IMG/VR virus record: IMGVR_UViG_3300043438_002264
Span: 1 to 64,000 of that record
Reading direction: 5' to 3' (one strand)
From: a virus
Length of the DNA: 64,000 nt
In this document: positions 51,512-61,246 of the stretch, in pieces
How positions within the stretch are numbered: the stretch's first letter is position 1
Layout of the letters: the number at the start of each line of letters is the position of its first letter
Translations under genes and position numbers: made by a program
The notes under the pieces: model-generated
What the model was told of the DNA's origin: nothing
Databases searched by the model: none
The model's input: only the letters and a program-made list of their open reading frames with translations

Positions 51512-52289
51512 TTTTGATCTTTCCGTGAGTGTTTGCGTCTATTCCTATTTGTAAGCCTAAATCATTGTACAAGTCCCATGCTGAGGTAAACTCTGTCCTT
51601 GTTGTTAAGTCTTTCATATGTTCCTGAATTCTGTCTGAATGGAATCTTGGGTCTAGGGGGTCTTCTCCGTTTGTGAATCTCCAGTCATCAAGTGGAGAAT
51701 AATCAAACGTAAGTATTTCACAAAAATCTCCTTCTTGCCACTCTCTTTTTGGTCTCCAGTGAACTTGATTAACTGCACTAAAAACTAAAGCGTCTCCCGC
51801 TTTTAAGGCATAGGGAACATTGTCAACATAAACGTCCCACTCAATATTTGTATCCAGGCAATAGTTAAAAGTAACAAGAGTATTTGCAGCGTCTATGTGT
51901 GGTGGTAGCGATGGAAAATACTTACCTTCTCCATACTTCATGTTGTAGTCTAGGTAACTGTAGTGACCAAGCTTAATTGGTTCTTTATAGACTGGCAAAA
52001 CATAGGAGTCCATAATGTCTTCTGCTTCTTGGGTACACTGAAACTCAATGACCATTCTTGACATGTGAGTCATAATTCTTGGATCAAACCGATCCATGCT
52101 CATATACTCTTCTTTGTCAACCTCTGCTGGTATAGAGGCTAGTGGACGATTTTCTTTTGCTTCTTCAATTATCTGCCTTAGGCCTTCTACTTGTTTTTTA
52201 TTAAAAGGCTGCTCTACATAAAATGGAACTGATAAATTAAATTTATCAAACCCAGATAAATAATCGTGCATTCCTTCTACTTTTGACAT
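51486..52289 (-). CDS. 2OG oxygenase-like protein A
   Basis: About 267 residues from ATG 52289 (GAGGAAG upstream). SLPPHIDAANTLVTFNYCL supplies HxD, then ALKAGDALVFSAVNQVHWR supplies the distal His with a PGD-like turn. The Arg is less clear (FCEILTFDY). It differs in sequence from the P4H-type copies and resembles the neighbouring gene. Confidence 0.7.
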   Translation of the reverse strand: MSKVEGMHDYLSGFDKFNLSVPFYVEQPFNKKQVEGLRQIIEEAKENRPLASIPAEVDKEEYMSMDRFDPRIMTHMSRMVIEFQCTQEAEDIMDSYVLPVYKEPIKLGHYSYLDYNMKYGEGKYFPSLPPHIDAANTLVTFNYCLDTNIEWDVYVDNVPYALKAGDALVFSAVNQVHWRPKREWQEGDFCEILTFDYSPLDDWRFTNGEDPLDPRFHSDRIQEHMKDLTTRTEFTSAWDLYNDLGLQIGIDANTHGKIKNGAAANND

Positions 52290-52290
52290 T

Positions 52291-52878
52291 TTAATCTTCC
52301 TCATATTTCTGGGAATAGTGTTTTGCTTTTTCTTGCATCTCTTTGGCTAAGTCTGTATCATAAGGCTGAGAATTCTTTTTTCTTAAATGAAAGAATATCA
52401 TATCAATGTAATCACTGTCAGCAAAAACCTTTTTCTCTCTCCAGTGAATCTGATGGGTTCCACTAAATGTTAAGGCAGAATTATTTGTTAGTGTAAATTT
52501 TTTATCCTCCACAACAAGTGGCCAGGTGGCGTTTCCACCAATCTGATAGTCAAAAGTAAACCTTGGTTCTGCAAATGCTGCGTCCCAATGAGGTGTTAAA
52601 TTTGGGAAAAGACTTTGTCCAGATTCTGGATCAGTAACGTTTCTATATCTAGCAAACTGATATTCTGCTATTTCTAAATCAGATTCACCAGAAATCTTTT
52701 CTGAATAATCAATTATTTTTTTTGCTACGCCATCTGGCAATTCAAAATCAGAAACGGTTTGAGCAAATAACTTCATGATATATTTTGATCTAGGATTGTT
52801 TATTGTAGAGTAAAGGATAGACATCTCGTCTTCAGTTAAAACATCTTCTACAATTACGTTTTCTTCGTTATGCTTCAT
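52291..52878 (-). CDS. 2OG oxygenase-like protein B, predicted leaderless
   Basis: About 195 residues from ATG 52878. NLTPHWDAAFAEPRFTFDY supplies HxD, and ALTFSGTHQIHWREK the distal His, as in the adjacent paralogue. TATAAT (52890-52885) lies six bases before this ATG. An upstream frame extension to 52896 would overlap the -10 box. Confidence 0.7.
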   Translation of the reverse strand: MKHNEENVIVEDVLTEDEMSILYSTINNPRSKYIMKLFAQTVSDFELPDGVAKKIIDYSEKISGESDLEIAEYQFARYRNVTDPESGQSLFPNLTPHWDAAFAEPRFTFDYQIGGNATWPLVVEDKKFTLTNNSALTFSGTHQIHWREKKVFADSDYIDMIFFHLRKKNSQPYDTDLAKEMQEKAKHYSQKYEED

Positions 52879-52885
52879 ATATCTA

Positions 52886-53170
52886 TTATACACCATCTAT
52901 CAATTGCTCAAGAATTGACATTTCAATAACAGCCAGCCTTGTTTTGATTCCAGATTCCCCTAAGACTACGACGATGGCTGGGTCATTACCATTTCTTATG
53001 GCATCTGTAGTTGCTTTGGCCCATACGTCTTTATTCAAAGTAAAAGATTTACTTACCTCTTTAAAGTCTATGGTAAAATTTTCCCAAGAGGCGTCCCCCT
53101 TGTGGTTCCCTCTTCCAGAATTTTTATGCTGCTTGGCCCCTAGGCGTTTGCTTTCACTTTTTTCTGTCAT
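52886..53170 (-). CDS. putative PD-(D/E)XK resolvase or nuclease
   Basis: A 94-residue protein. KNSGRGNHKGDASWENFTID followed by FKEVSKSF gives a G-D and D-x-K spacing like small Hjc-type resolvases and nucleases, with KATTDAIRNGNDPAIVVVLG after. It lies between RecA and the oxygenase pair. Confidence 0.6.
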   Translation of the reverse strand: MTEKSESKRLGAKQHKNSGRGNHKGDASWENFTIDFKEVSKSFTLNKDVWAKATTDAIRNGNDPAIVVVLGESGIKTRLAVIEMSILEQLIDGV

Positions 53171-53333
53171 AGTCTTTTTTACTTTTCTTTACATGTAGTT
53201 TTGCTGAGCTTAAATGTTTTTCTATACACATCCAAGTTACTTCTTTTTCTTCTGCATACCATCTTAAAGACGTAACTTCTGCTTTACAAGTATGACAAAC
53301 AAACTTGCCATTAATGACAGAGTATTTAGCCAC
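53154..53333 (-). CDS. small zinc-finger-like protein
   Basis: A 59-codon frame with GTG start overlapping the recA stop (GTGGCTAA). CHTC and CIEKH give a CxxC...CxxxH pattern with a basic C-terminus. It overlaps the next gene by 17 nt. Not previously recognised. Confidence 0.6.
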   Translation of the reverse strand: MAKYSVINGKFVCHTCKAEVTSLRWYAEEKEVTWMCIEKHLSSAKLHVKKSKKDYDRKK

Positions 53334-54333
53334 GTAGCTTTTCCTTAATAGCTTCCTGAAGCTCTAGGTCTTCTCTAACACGATTTACGAAGCCATCTCT
53401 ACCCTGGACCTTTGACCCATCTGGTAGCACGTACCAGGCTCCTGTGCGTTCTACAATGCCCGCTAGCTCTGCTGTGTCAACCAAATCACCAATAGAGTCA
53501 ATGCCCAAGCGATCACCACGGAAATAGAAATCATACTCCCCAGATGCAAAAGCAGGGCTAGTCTTAGAGAACTGAATTTCCCAACGAATTTTTCTTCCAA
53601 TTTTTTCTTCAATTAATTTATCTCCTACCTTGATCTTGCCTTTGATTGCCTGATTGTCTGACTCAGATGAAAAAAGTTTAATAACAGTCGAGGAATAAAA
53701 CTTAGTAGATTGACCACCAGATGGCTGCTGACTAGTATACATAGCACTAATATTATTTCTAGACTGCGAAATAAGTAAGAGCATTGTTGGCTTAACTTTG
53801 TTATTAGCATAATTTAACATCTTCCATGCATTGCTAAAGTCTCTTGACTCAGCACCAATTTGTTTTGTATTTTCAAGTTCTTTAAGCTCATCTGTTCCCT
53901 TTTCAAAATAAATTGCTGGAAGCAATGAAGTTATAGAGTCTATAACAATTATATCAACTCCTACATTCATTAAGCTTGTTCCAACATCTACCATCTCATT
54001 AATAGTTCTTGCCTGAGAAACAATTAGGTTATCTGTATCTACTCCCATGGCTTTAGCCCATTCCTCAGAATAAGACATTTCTGCATCAATCCAAGCACAC
54101 AGCTTTCCTTCTGCCTGTGCCTGGCCAATCATCTGAAGGCACAGGGAAGACTTAGCACTAGACTTGCTTCCCCAAATAAGAACCTGCCTTCCCATAGGAA
54201 GCCCACCCAGCAGAGCACGGTTCATTCCAAAACTTGGGGTTTCTTGACGCTCAATTTTAAACCCTACGCCAGTTGATAGTCGCTTTCTAATTCTAGGATC
54301 TAAAGACGCTAGAGCTTCTTCCATTGTAGTCAT
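53326..54333 (-). CDS. recA: RecA-family recombinase
   Basis: A 335-residue protein. The Walker A region at 55-62 reads GSKSSAKS rather than the usual GPESSGKT, with Gly to Ala before the catalytic Lys61. Walker B is IIVIDSITSLLP. LISQSRNNISAM is the QxR-like loop and FSSESD follows. It would promote strand exchange and recombination-dependent replication. Between a NrdH-like gene and nucleases. Confidence 0.92.
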   Translation of the reverse strand: MTTMEEALASLDPRIRKRLSTGVGFKIERQETPSFGMNRALLGGLPMGRQVLIWGSKSSAKSSLCLQMIGQAQAEGKLCAWIDAEMSYSEEWAKAMGVDTDNLIVSQARTINEMVDVGTSLMNVGVDIIVIDSITSLLPAIYFEKGTDELKELENTKQIGAESRDFSNAWKMLNYANNKVKPTMLLLISQSRNNISAMYTSQQPSGGQSTKFYSSTVIKLFSSESDNQAIKGKIKVGDKLIEEKIGRKIRWEIQFSKTSPAFASGEYDFYFRGDRLGIDSIGDLVDTAELAGIVERTGAWYVLPDGSKVQGRDGFVNRVREDLELQEAIKEKLRG

Positions 54334-54554
54334 TAAGCTGCCAATCCAGAAATCTTATCTGGATTAAAACCAGACCAGGCATCGTTGTCTGCAATTACTA
54401 CTGGAGCAGATTTAAATCCTTTAGAAATTATCATGTCAAACGCTTCTGTGTCAACTGTAATATCGACAGTAGAGTATTCAATTTTTAACTTATCCATCAT
54501 TCTTTTTGTTGCTTCGCACTGTACGCACGAAGGCTTTGTATATACTGTAACCAT
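54333..54554 (-). CDS. nrdH: NrdH-like glutaredoxin
   Basis: A 73-residue protein with thioredoxin fold: VTVYTKPSCVQCEATKRMMD (CxxC), SAPVVIADN (cis-Pro) and WSGFNPDKI, the NrdH signature. It reduces NrdE. It is separated from nrdIEF and coupled to dnaE upstream and recA downstream. Confidence 0.92.
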   Translation of the reverse strand: MVTVYTKPSCVQCEATKRMMDKLKIEYSTVDITVDTEAFDMIISKGFKSAPVVIADNDAWSGFNPDKISGLAA

Positions 54555-57500
54555 TACTCTACATCCTCCATAATAACTGTTCCATCCTTTGTTTTTCCAA
54601 AGCTAAATTTGTATGCCGTTCCTTCTTGAATCTTCATATAAGCCTTAGGAAAGGCTGTGGGAAATACCGTCACAGAATGCAAGTCTCGTGAAGTATCTGC
54701 TAAAGTTAGTGATGCCATTTTCTTTCCAGCTTTAGTAATTCTAGGCTTAAATGATACCACAAACATCTCTTCATCCTTATAAGGCAGTTGCTTGTATCCT
54801 AAAAATTTAACCAGTCCACTGTCAGATTGTTTAATTTCATCCACAGGGATAGCAGTAACAATCCGATTGTTATCGCATAAAAGGAGGTAACTCCTACCAG
54901 GCTCAATAGTTGTTTGCTCTTCATCAAATATTCCTACGCTTCCAGTTTTGTCTAGCATTTCTACACGAGACCAGCCCTTGCCACGCTTGATTGATTTTAT
55001 CATTCCCATCAAAACAAACGCACCCTTTTCTTCAAAGTCTTCTACAGGATTAATAAATGCGTAGTAGTGGGATGGAACTGTGATATTAAACTCTGGAAGA
55101 TTTAGGAACTCATAAAGATTTTCTTTAATGTCTTGTTCGTTCCTTGGCTGATCTTCAAACGTTGCTGCACCAATTACTCTCAAGGCTTGCAATGATCTAC
55201 TGTTAACTCCACTACCCTTGGTAAAAGTAAACTCTTCTAAGTGCTTATAATTTTTAAATGGTCTTGCAGCAATATACTTTGACGCAATGTTATCAGAGAT
55301 ATATTTAATAGCTGTAAGTCCAAATCTGATTCCCTTACCCTCAATTTTAAAATCTGCATCAGAATCATTTACGTGAGGAAGCTTAACAGCAATCCCCATA
55401 CGCTTAGCCTCAATCAAATACTCTGTTCTGGCATCCTTGTCTTTTTCATTCTTAAGCAAAGAGTACATAAACTCTAGAGGGTGGTAATACTTTAGCCATG
55501 CAGTCCAGTACGACAAGGTAGAGTATGCCACAGCATGTGACTTATTAAATGAGTAGCCTGCGTGAGCCTCAAAGTCAGACCACAGTTCTCTGGCAGCGTT
55601 TGGGACCAAGAACCTAGAGGCTCCTTCTACGAACTTATCTCTAAACTGGTCAAACTCTTTGGCGTCTTTTTTCTTACCGATAATCTTACGAACCTTGTCA
55701 GCTTCTGCCATTGTCATACCACCAAGCTCTGTACAAGCCTGCATAACCTGCTCTTGATACAAAATACATCCGTAAGTATCTACAGTAAACGCCTTCATTA
55801 CTTGGTGGTGATAAGAAATATTTTGCTTTCCATGCTTACGGGCAATATAGTCTTTACCAATAGTATTCATGGCACCTGGACGAACTAAAGCATTAGAAGC
55901 GGCTAGCTCGTTAAAGTTTTTAACACCCATCTTAATAAGAAGGTTTGTATATGGGGTTGCTTCACACTGGAACACTCCCTTTGTATACCCTGAAGAAAGC
56001 ATGTCGTAGACTTTACTATCTTCCATATTTATTGATAGTGGATCAATCTTTTTACCAGATCTCTCTTCAATAATTTTCAAGGTATCCTGAAGAACACTAA
56101 GAGTCTTTAGACCAAGCATATCAATCTTGATTAGTCCAATCCGTTCAGCTTCTGCCATGTCTACAGCAACTACGGGAATTCTTTCTTTTGTTCCAGGGGC
56201 AGTCCGTGTTTCCATTGGGGCATATCTAAAGATTGGCTCTTTTGCTGTTACAACTCCTGCAGCATGAATTCCAGTGCCACGAATACGGCCTCTAAGCTGC
56301 TCTCCATATTTTTCAATCTCTGGATACTTCTGTCGGAACTCTGCAGTAGATTTTGATGTACAATACTCATCCCAAGTATCGACAAGCTTCATAACCTTAT
56401 TTACATCTGGTAGAGGAATATTTAGTACACGTGCAATATCACGAACTACACCCTTGTCTTTAAACGAAAGGAATGTGGCAATAGAGGCTACGTGACGATA
56501 CTGTCTAACAAGATAGTCTCTGACTTCTTCACGACGGTTGTCCTGAATATCTGTATCAATATCTGGAAAGTCATTACGTTCTGGATTAATAAAACGGAAG
56601 AAAAGAAGTCCGTGTTTAATTGGGTCAATGTCTGTAATACCCAGGGTGTAGCATAGCAGCGAACCAGCAGAAGACCCACGTCCTGGGCCAACCATGATGT
56701 CCTCTTTTTTGGCCCAAGCAATCATGCTTCTAACAACCAAAAAGTAAGGTCCAAAGTTTTTATCTTTAATAACCTTTAGTTCTTCATCAAGTCTGTCTAA
56801 GTATACTGGGTCATTATCCAATCCTCTAGATTTTAAACCTTCTAGTGCAAGACTCTTTAGCTCTCCATCTGGATCTTGGTACTGTACTGGCAAAAGATTT
56901 AGGTTGTCTTTAATTCCGTAGTCTTTAATTTTCTCAGCAACCTCTAAAGTATTTGAGTACATATCTGGTCTATTAATACCCTGGGCTTCCATAGCAGCCT
57001 TAATTTCTTCATAAGACAAAAGGTGAATATCAAACTTATTAAAGCTCATCTGCCTGTCTGCTCCATACAAATAGTCAAGCCTGTCCATTAAGTTTTCATG
57101 CTTCTTAGACTTTTCATAAGTAGCATCTTTTTGTACTTTATTGGAGTAGGTATTAAGAATTAACTTTAGCTCTTGAATTTCTTTTTGACCAGTGTGTGAG
57201 TGATGACAGTCTGGAGTTGCAACCATCTTTACACCAAACTCGTCAGCTAATTCAACCAGTACGTGGTTAATTTCTGCAGCAGTATGTGGCATCATCTCGA
57301 TATAATAATCATCGCCAAAAACATCTTTGAACCATTTGATGTGCTTCTTGGCGACAGCTAGCTCTCCAGCCTCAATAGCTTTTGCTAGAACTCCAGATGG
57401 GCATGCAGAAGAAACAATAATTCCTTCTTTGTATTTTTTTAGAACTTCGTAATCAATTCTAGGCTTCTTAAAGAATCCTTCTGTCCAAGCAATTTCATTT

Positions 57501-57826
57501 AGCTTGTTAAGATTTTCTAATCCTTTTTTGTTCTTGGCAAGAAGGATAATATGATTGTAAACTAAATCCAGTGGACCAGTTCTTTCGTCTTTGTCACGGT
57601 GGTCAAAACGATCCTCAGTGATATATCCTTCTATGCCAAGTATTGGCTTAATGCCCTTCTCTTTTGCAGCACGATACATTTCTCTGTGACCAGATAACGA
57701 ACCGTGATCCGTGATTGCCAAGGCAGGCATCCCTAACTCTAGGGCACGATCTACATACTCTTGTGGTGTGGCTATGCCATCAAAAAGAGAGTAGTGTGTG
57801 TGAACGTGTAAGCCAACGTAACCCAT
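54554..57826 (-). CDS. dnaE: DnaE-type DNA polymerase III alpha subunit
   Basis: A 1090-residue polymerase. The N-terminal PHP domain has HVHTHYS (8-13) and TDHGSLSGH. The catalytic aspartates are D422 and D424 in PDIDTDI, preceded by VGPGRGSSAGS. The C-terminal OB-type region has VRPGAMNTIGKDYI and FNKSHAVAYS before it. Shorter than cellular DnaE (about 1160). Main replicative polymerase, followed by nrdH. Confidence 0.95.
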   Translation of the reverse strand: MGYVGLHVHTHYSLFDGIATPQEYVDRALELGMPALAITDHGSLSGHREMYRAAKEKGIKPILGIEGYITEDRFDHRDKDERTGPLDLVYNHIILLAKNKKGLENLNKLNEIAWTEGFFKKPRIDYEVLKKYKEGIIVSSACPSGVLAKAIEAGELAVAKKHIKWFKDVFGDDYYIEMMPHTAAEINHVLVELADEFGVKMVATPDCHHSHTGQKEIQELKLILNTYSNKVQKDATYEKSKKHENLMDRLDYLYGADRQMSFNKFDIHLLSYEEIKAAMEAQGINRPDMYSNTLEVAEKIKDYGIKDNLNLLPVQYQDPDGELKSLALEGLKSRGLDNDPVYLDRLDEELKVIKDKNFGPYFLVVRSMIAWAKKEDIMVGPGRGSSAGSLLCYTLGITDIDPIKHGLLFFRFINPERNDFPDIDTDIQDNRREEVRDYLVRQYRHVASIATFLSFKDKGVVRDIARVLNIPLPDVNKVMKLVDTWDEYCTSKSTAEFRQKYPEIEKYGEQLRGRIRGTGIHAAGVVTAKEPIFRYAPMETRTAPGTKERIPVVAVDMAEAERIGLIKIDMLGLKTLSVLQDTLKIIEERSGKKIDPLSINMEDSKVYDMLSSGYTKGVFQCEATPYTNLLIKMGVKNFNELAASNALVRPGAMNTIGKDYIARKHGKQNISYHHQVMKAFTVDTYGCILYQEQVMQACTELGGMTMAEADKVRKIIGKKKDAKEFDQFRDKFVEGASRFLVPNAARELWSDFEAHAGYSFNKSHAVAYSTLSYWTAWLKYYHPLEFMYSLLKNEKDKDARTEYLIEAKRMGIAVKLPHVNDSDADFKIEGKGIRFGLTAIKYISDNIASKYIAARPFKNYKHLEEFTFTKGSGVNSRSLQALRVIGAATFEDQPRNEQDIKENLYEFLNLPEFNITVPSHYYAFINPVEDFEEKGAFVLMGMIKSIKRGKGWSRVEMLDKTGSVGIFDEEQTTIEPGRSYLLLCDNNRIVTAIPVDEIKQSDSGLVKFLGYKQLPYKDEEMFVVSFKPRITKAGKKMASLTLADTSRDLHSVTVFPTAFPKAYMKIQEGTAYKFSFGKTKDGTVIMEDVE

Positions 57827-57839
57827 ATATTATTACCTA

Positions 57840-58496
57840 CTACCAATCAATGTTGGTAGATGAGGTAAGAGATGGTGTGTCAAAGCCCAGATAAAAGGCT
57901 TCCTGCTCTGCGTAAGGAATGTTACGCAATGCTAGCTCTAGTGGATATGGTTCTACTCCACTCCAGTTGTATGGCTCTGTGTCTGGACCAGATGGAATTA
58001 GAGTATAGGTGGTTTCAGTTCCCTGACCACTACGTTTTAGCTTCCAGCTTAGGTTTGAGATGCTTCCAGTCTCTAAAGCAAATTCACGAATTGTGTTAAA
58101 TGCAGACTGCTTGCTAATTCCCATTGACCAGATTGCGACATACGGATCTTCAATTCCATCGTCAATCAGAACGTTGCAGTAAAATCTTAGACGAGCCTTC
58201 CAGCCTGCCTTAGGATCCTTACGGTGCATTTCTTCTGCCCAGTCACGTCCTTCTGAGTCCATGGTGTCTACAGCCTTACGCTTGTAGTCCTTTGGATTTG
58301 TGTGCTCTTTTACGACAATCGCTAGGCCACGCTTTGCGTCGTAGTTCGATGAATCCTCATCCAACTCTTCAACAAAACGAATCTTTACAGACTGTCCGTC
58401 TGCCAGCTTTAGCCAGCGGACCTTGCTTCCTGTTCCTTCGTACTTTGGTTTGTCAAGCAGGGCGTTGATATCTTTTAGTCCCTTTGTTACGCTCAT
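57840..58496 (-). CDS. putative single-stranded DNA-binding protein
   Basis: A 218-residue protein between polymerase and primase. It has a basic and aromatic beta-rich core (KVRWLKLADGQSVKIRFVEEL, GWKARLRFYCNVLID) and an acidic and Ser/Thr-rich C-terminus ending in NIDW, as in phage SSBs. Identification relies on context. RBS AGGAG. Confidence 0.7.
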   Translation of the reverse strand: MSVTKGLKDINALLDKPKYEGTGSKVRWLKLADGQSVKIRFVEELDEDSSNYDAKRGLAIVVKEHTNPKDYKRKAVDTMDSEGRDWAEEMHRKDPKAGWKARLRFYCNVLIDDGIEDPYVAIWSMGISKQSAFNTIREFALETGSISNLSWKLKRSGQGTETTYTLIPSGPDTEPYNWSGVEPYPLELALRNIPYAEQEAFYLGFDTPSLTSSTNIDW

Positions 58497-58522
58497 TATT
58501 TCTCCTATGTTTGTTTGTTATG

Positions 58523-59467
58523 TTATTTTAGCATATTGGCAATAGCATTGTCAAATGTGAAATCTAAAGATTTAATATCCTCATCTGACATATCACCAAT
58601 ATCCTTATATTTATTATTTAGTTGTATAACGGATACACGAGATCCAAGCTTTTCTAAAAGCCTTTTTTTCATGTTTCCGCCTGCTTCATCATTATCTGCA
58701 ATAACAATTACGTTATTGAAATATTTTTGAAGAAGTTCTATTTGCATTGCCGAAACATTTGCACCTAAGGTAGCAACTGCTGGAAATCCTATTTGGTCTA
58801 ATCTAATTGCGTCAAAAGATGATTCTACTACATAAACTTTGTCTGCAGTCTTAACACGATTTAGATTAAAAAGAGTTTTGCTTTTTGGTAATCCTGGGGT
58901 ATTTTTAAAGTCTTTACCCTCAACAGATCTTCCAACAAAGCCAAGCAGCATGCCGTCTGGAGAGTGTACTGGTATAGTGACCATATCTTGATTTTCAGAA
59001 AATCCTAGGCCAAATTTTAAAATAGACTCTTGGGTAATCCTTCTGCCATAGAAGTAGCTAGTTGCTCTTGGAGAGTCTACAGCTTGCTGGTGAAGTCTTT
59101 TAACTTGCAGCTCGTCATAAAGAACATAGTCTTGCTTTGTGTGAAGCTGCCTAACCATCTCCTGCTCAAGGTTGCTTTCTTGTTCTTTGCTTTTAATAAA
59201 ACGTACTGACTCAAAGTATGTTCTATTGGAAGTAAACATTACAAACTCAACAAGGTCAGATGTTTTTTGACAAGAAAAGCAATAAAAAATTCCTGTGCTT
59301 TTATTTATTTCTCCAGCTGGGCTGCGGTAGTTATTGTGAAAAGGACAGAAGATTATGAAGTCAGCGTCTAGTTCAGAATAAACATCTACACCTGATCCTG
59401 CAAGAACTCTTTGGACTTGCTCTTTTGTGTATAGATTACCTTTGTTCCGTCTAGTCCTATTATCCAC
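58523..59467 (-). CDS. DnaG-type primase
   Basis: A 314-residue protein with zinc ligands C41, H44, C63 and C66 (FCPFHNN...FYCFSCQK) and a TOPRIM domain with VYVVESSFDA and VIVIADNDEAGG. It lacks the cellular C-terminal helicase-binding domain. GTG start at 59467 overlaps the upstream gene by 82 nt. Confidence 0.9.
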   Translation of the reverse strand: MDNRTRRNKGNLYTKEQVQRVLAGSGVDVYSELDADFIIFCPFHNNYRSPAGEINKSTGIFYCFSCQKTSDLVEFVMFTSNRTYFESVRFIKSKEQESNLEQEMVRQLHTKQDYVLYDELQVKRLHQQAVDSPRATSYFYGRRITQESILKFGLGFSENQDMVTIPVHSPDGMLLGFVGRSVEGKDFKNTPGLPKSKTLFNLNRVKTADKVYVVESSFDAIRLDQIGFPAVATLGANVSAMQIELLQKYFNNVIVIADNDEAGGNMKKRLLEKLGSRVSVIQLNNKYKDIGDMSDEDIKSLDFTFDNAIANMLK

Positions 59468-59712
59468 TCTGTCTTTTTCTTTCCTATGTATATTCCGTAT
59501 ATTGATAACTTAAATTCAAATATTTCTGCTTTTTCATTATACACTATTGTGAAGTCTGGGTCAATGTCAAATCTTGGAACATACCCCGAAATTCTCATTT
59601 CAGAAACTAATAGCCTTATGTATTCAGTTTTTAGTCTTAAAATTGCTGAATCATCATAGATGTTTCCATCAAGGATAAATCTTTTAATGGGTTTATGGTG
59701 AAATGTTTCCAT
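59386..59712 (-). CDS. hypothetical protein overlapping the primase
   Basis: A 108-residue protein (FILDGNIYDDSAILRLKTEY, FDIDPDFTIVYNEKAEIFEF). TATAAT (59723-59718) lies five bases before the ATG, and no RBS is seen. The long overlap with the primase start is unusual. Confidence 0.65.
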   Translation of the reverse strand: METFHHKPIKRFILDGNIYDDSAILRLKTEYIRLLVSEMRISGYVPRFDIDPDFTIVYNEKAEIFEFKLSIYGIYIGKKKTEWIIGLDGTKVIYTQKSKSKEFLQDQV

Positions 59713-59724
59713 ACACCATTATAA

Positions 59725-60945
59725 CTACTTATCTTCATAATCCTTGTACTTGTACCAGCCTTTATCAAAGTCTGCCTGAACTAAGAAATCCCCCATAAAT
59801 CCGTTACGGTTCTTTCTAAATACGCATTCTAGGATATCACTGTTAGCAGCCCTACCCATTGCAAGCACCCAGTCAGCATCATAAGCTATCTGACGTGACC
59901 AAGCTGTTTGCCCCAAAGTAGGAACGGTATCTAGTTTTGTTACATCGTCTGGTGTAGCTGAAGAGATTGCCATAATAGGAACCTCTTCTCCAATTGCCAT
60001 AAGCTTTAGCTCACGAGATAAATTTTTCATTCTAACAGTTTCGTTGTCAGACTTTTGGTTTGGGCTCATGAGCTGTAGGTAGTCTACAATAACAAAGTCT
60101 GGCTTATACTGATCAATTTTTCCACGAAGAACGGATGGGGTAATTTCTCCGCCAGTATCATTAGAAATAATGTGAAACTCTGGCTTGCCCTCTACGTTAG
60201 CCTTGTGCCAACGCTTTAGGTCATCAATATCAATTTCGCCATTACTAATCTTTCTGTGGGACCAAAGACCTTCACCCATGATTGTAAAGACACGATTACG
60301 AACTTCTGTTTCAGACATCTCAAGGCTAATAACCATTGGAGACTTACCCTGTTTCCAAGCTTGAACTGCAAAGTATAAAGACAGCCAAGACTTACCAATA
60401 CCAGGATAGGCAAGAAATACTCCAAGCTGTCCTGGCATAATTCCAGATGGAAGATAGTTGTCAAAACCTGGCAATCCAGTTTTAATACCCAACATTCCTA
60501 AATCTTTTTGACGCTGAACATTCTCAAAATACGCAACTGCTGAATCAATATCTGTAACATCAATGTCTCTAATTACTGCAGTGTTCTTTTTAAGCTCTGA
60601 AGTTTTTGTAATTATGTTTTCTAATGCTTCTGAACCTTTGCCACCCTGGACATCAGAGGCCGTCGTCATTAAGATTTCTTTTAAGCTGTCGTTTAGATAC
60701 TGCCCCTGTAATTCTTCTAAGTGATGTTTTGTTGCACCTACATTATCTACAACAGAAAAATCTCTAAACTTTTCTACGACTAGGCTTGTAGGAGGAACTG
60801 TTCCATTAGCCTCAGCATATTTACGAATAAACTGCCAGACGTCGTTGTGTGTTCGCAAGATATTTTCTACGTTTGCTTGCAACAATACGTGAACCTGTTT
60901 GTCTTGCAACACTGCAGATATTAGTCTGGCCTCTGTGTTATTCAC
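59725..60945 (-). CDS. DnaB-type replicative helicase
   Basis: A 406-residue protein. The N-terminal DnaB helical domain is followed by Walker A at 180-187 (YPGIGKSW), ISLEMSETEVRNR and Walker B FVIVDYLQLMSP. ELKLMAIGEEVPIMAIS fits the H4 region. Hexameric 5'-3' helicase acting with the primase. Confidence 0.92.
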   Translation of the reverse strand: MNNTEARLISAVLQDKQVHVLLQANVENILRTHNDVWQFIRKYAEANGTVPPTSLVVEKFRDFSVVDNVGATKHHLEELQGQYLNDSLKEILMTTASDVQGGKGSEALENIITKTSELKKNTAVIRDIDVTDIDSAVAYFENVQRQKDLGMLGIKTGLPGFDNYLPSGIMPGQLGVFLAYPGIGKSWLSLYFAVQAWKQGKSPMVISLEMSETEVRNRVFTIMGEGLWSHRKISNGEIDIDDLKRWHKANVEGKPEFHIISNDTGGEITPSVLRGKIDQYKPDFVIVDYLQLMSPNQKSDNETVRMKNLSRELKLMAIGEEVPIMAISSATPDDVTKLDTVPTLGQTAWSRQIAYDADWVLAMGRAANSDILECVFRKNRNGFMGDFLVQADFDKGWYKYKDYEDK

Positions 60946-61246
60946 TTAACCACTCTTTTGCTTTCTTTCGTCTTTCAGTTCGTTCTCTTAAATCTTGAAT
61001 AAGCTGTTCCCTAGAATTAATAATGTTGTCTGCGTAATTTGCAAAATACTTCCAGCTTGGATTTGGGCTAACATCAAAATAGTATTGTAGCATATCATAG
61101 CAAATGTCTAGGCCAAACGATTCAATGAGGGCATCAGCCGCCCACTGCTCTACATTTAAATTAACTATTGGCTTTTCTTGATACTTTATCTTATGAAGTT
61201 TACTGTATCTGCTTAGCAAAGCCATTCGGTCTTTGCGGTCTGCCAT
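60938..61246 (-). CDS. putative helicase-associated protein
   Basis: A 102-residue helical protein directly upstream of and overlapping the helicase gene. It has WKYFANYADNIINSREQLI and a basic C-terminus. A loader-like role is inferred from position and size only. Confidence 0.6.
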   Translation of the reverse strand: MADRKDRMALLSRYSKLHKIKYQEKPIVNLNVEQWAADALIESFGLDICYDMLQYYFDVSPNPSWKYFANYADNIINSREQLIQDLRERTERRKKAKEWLSE

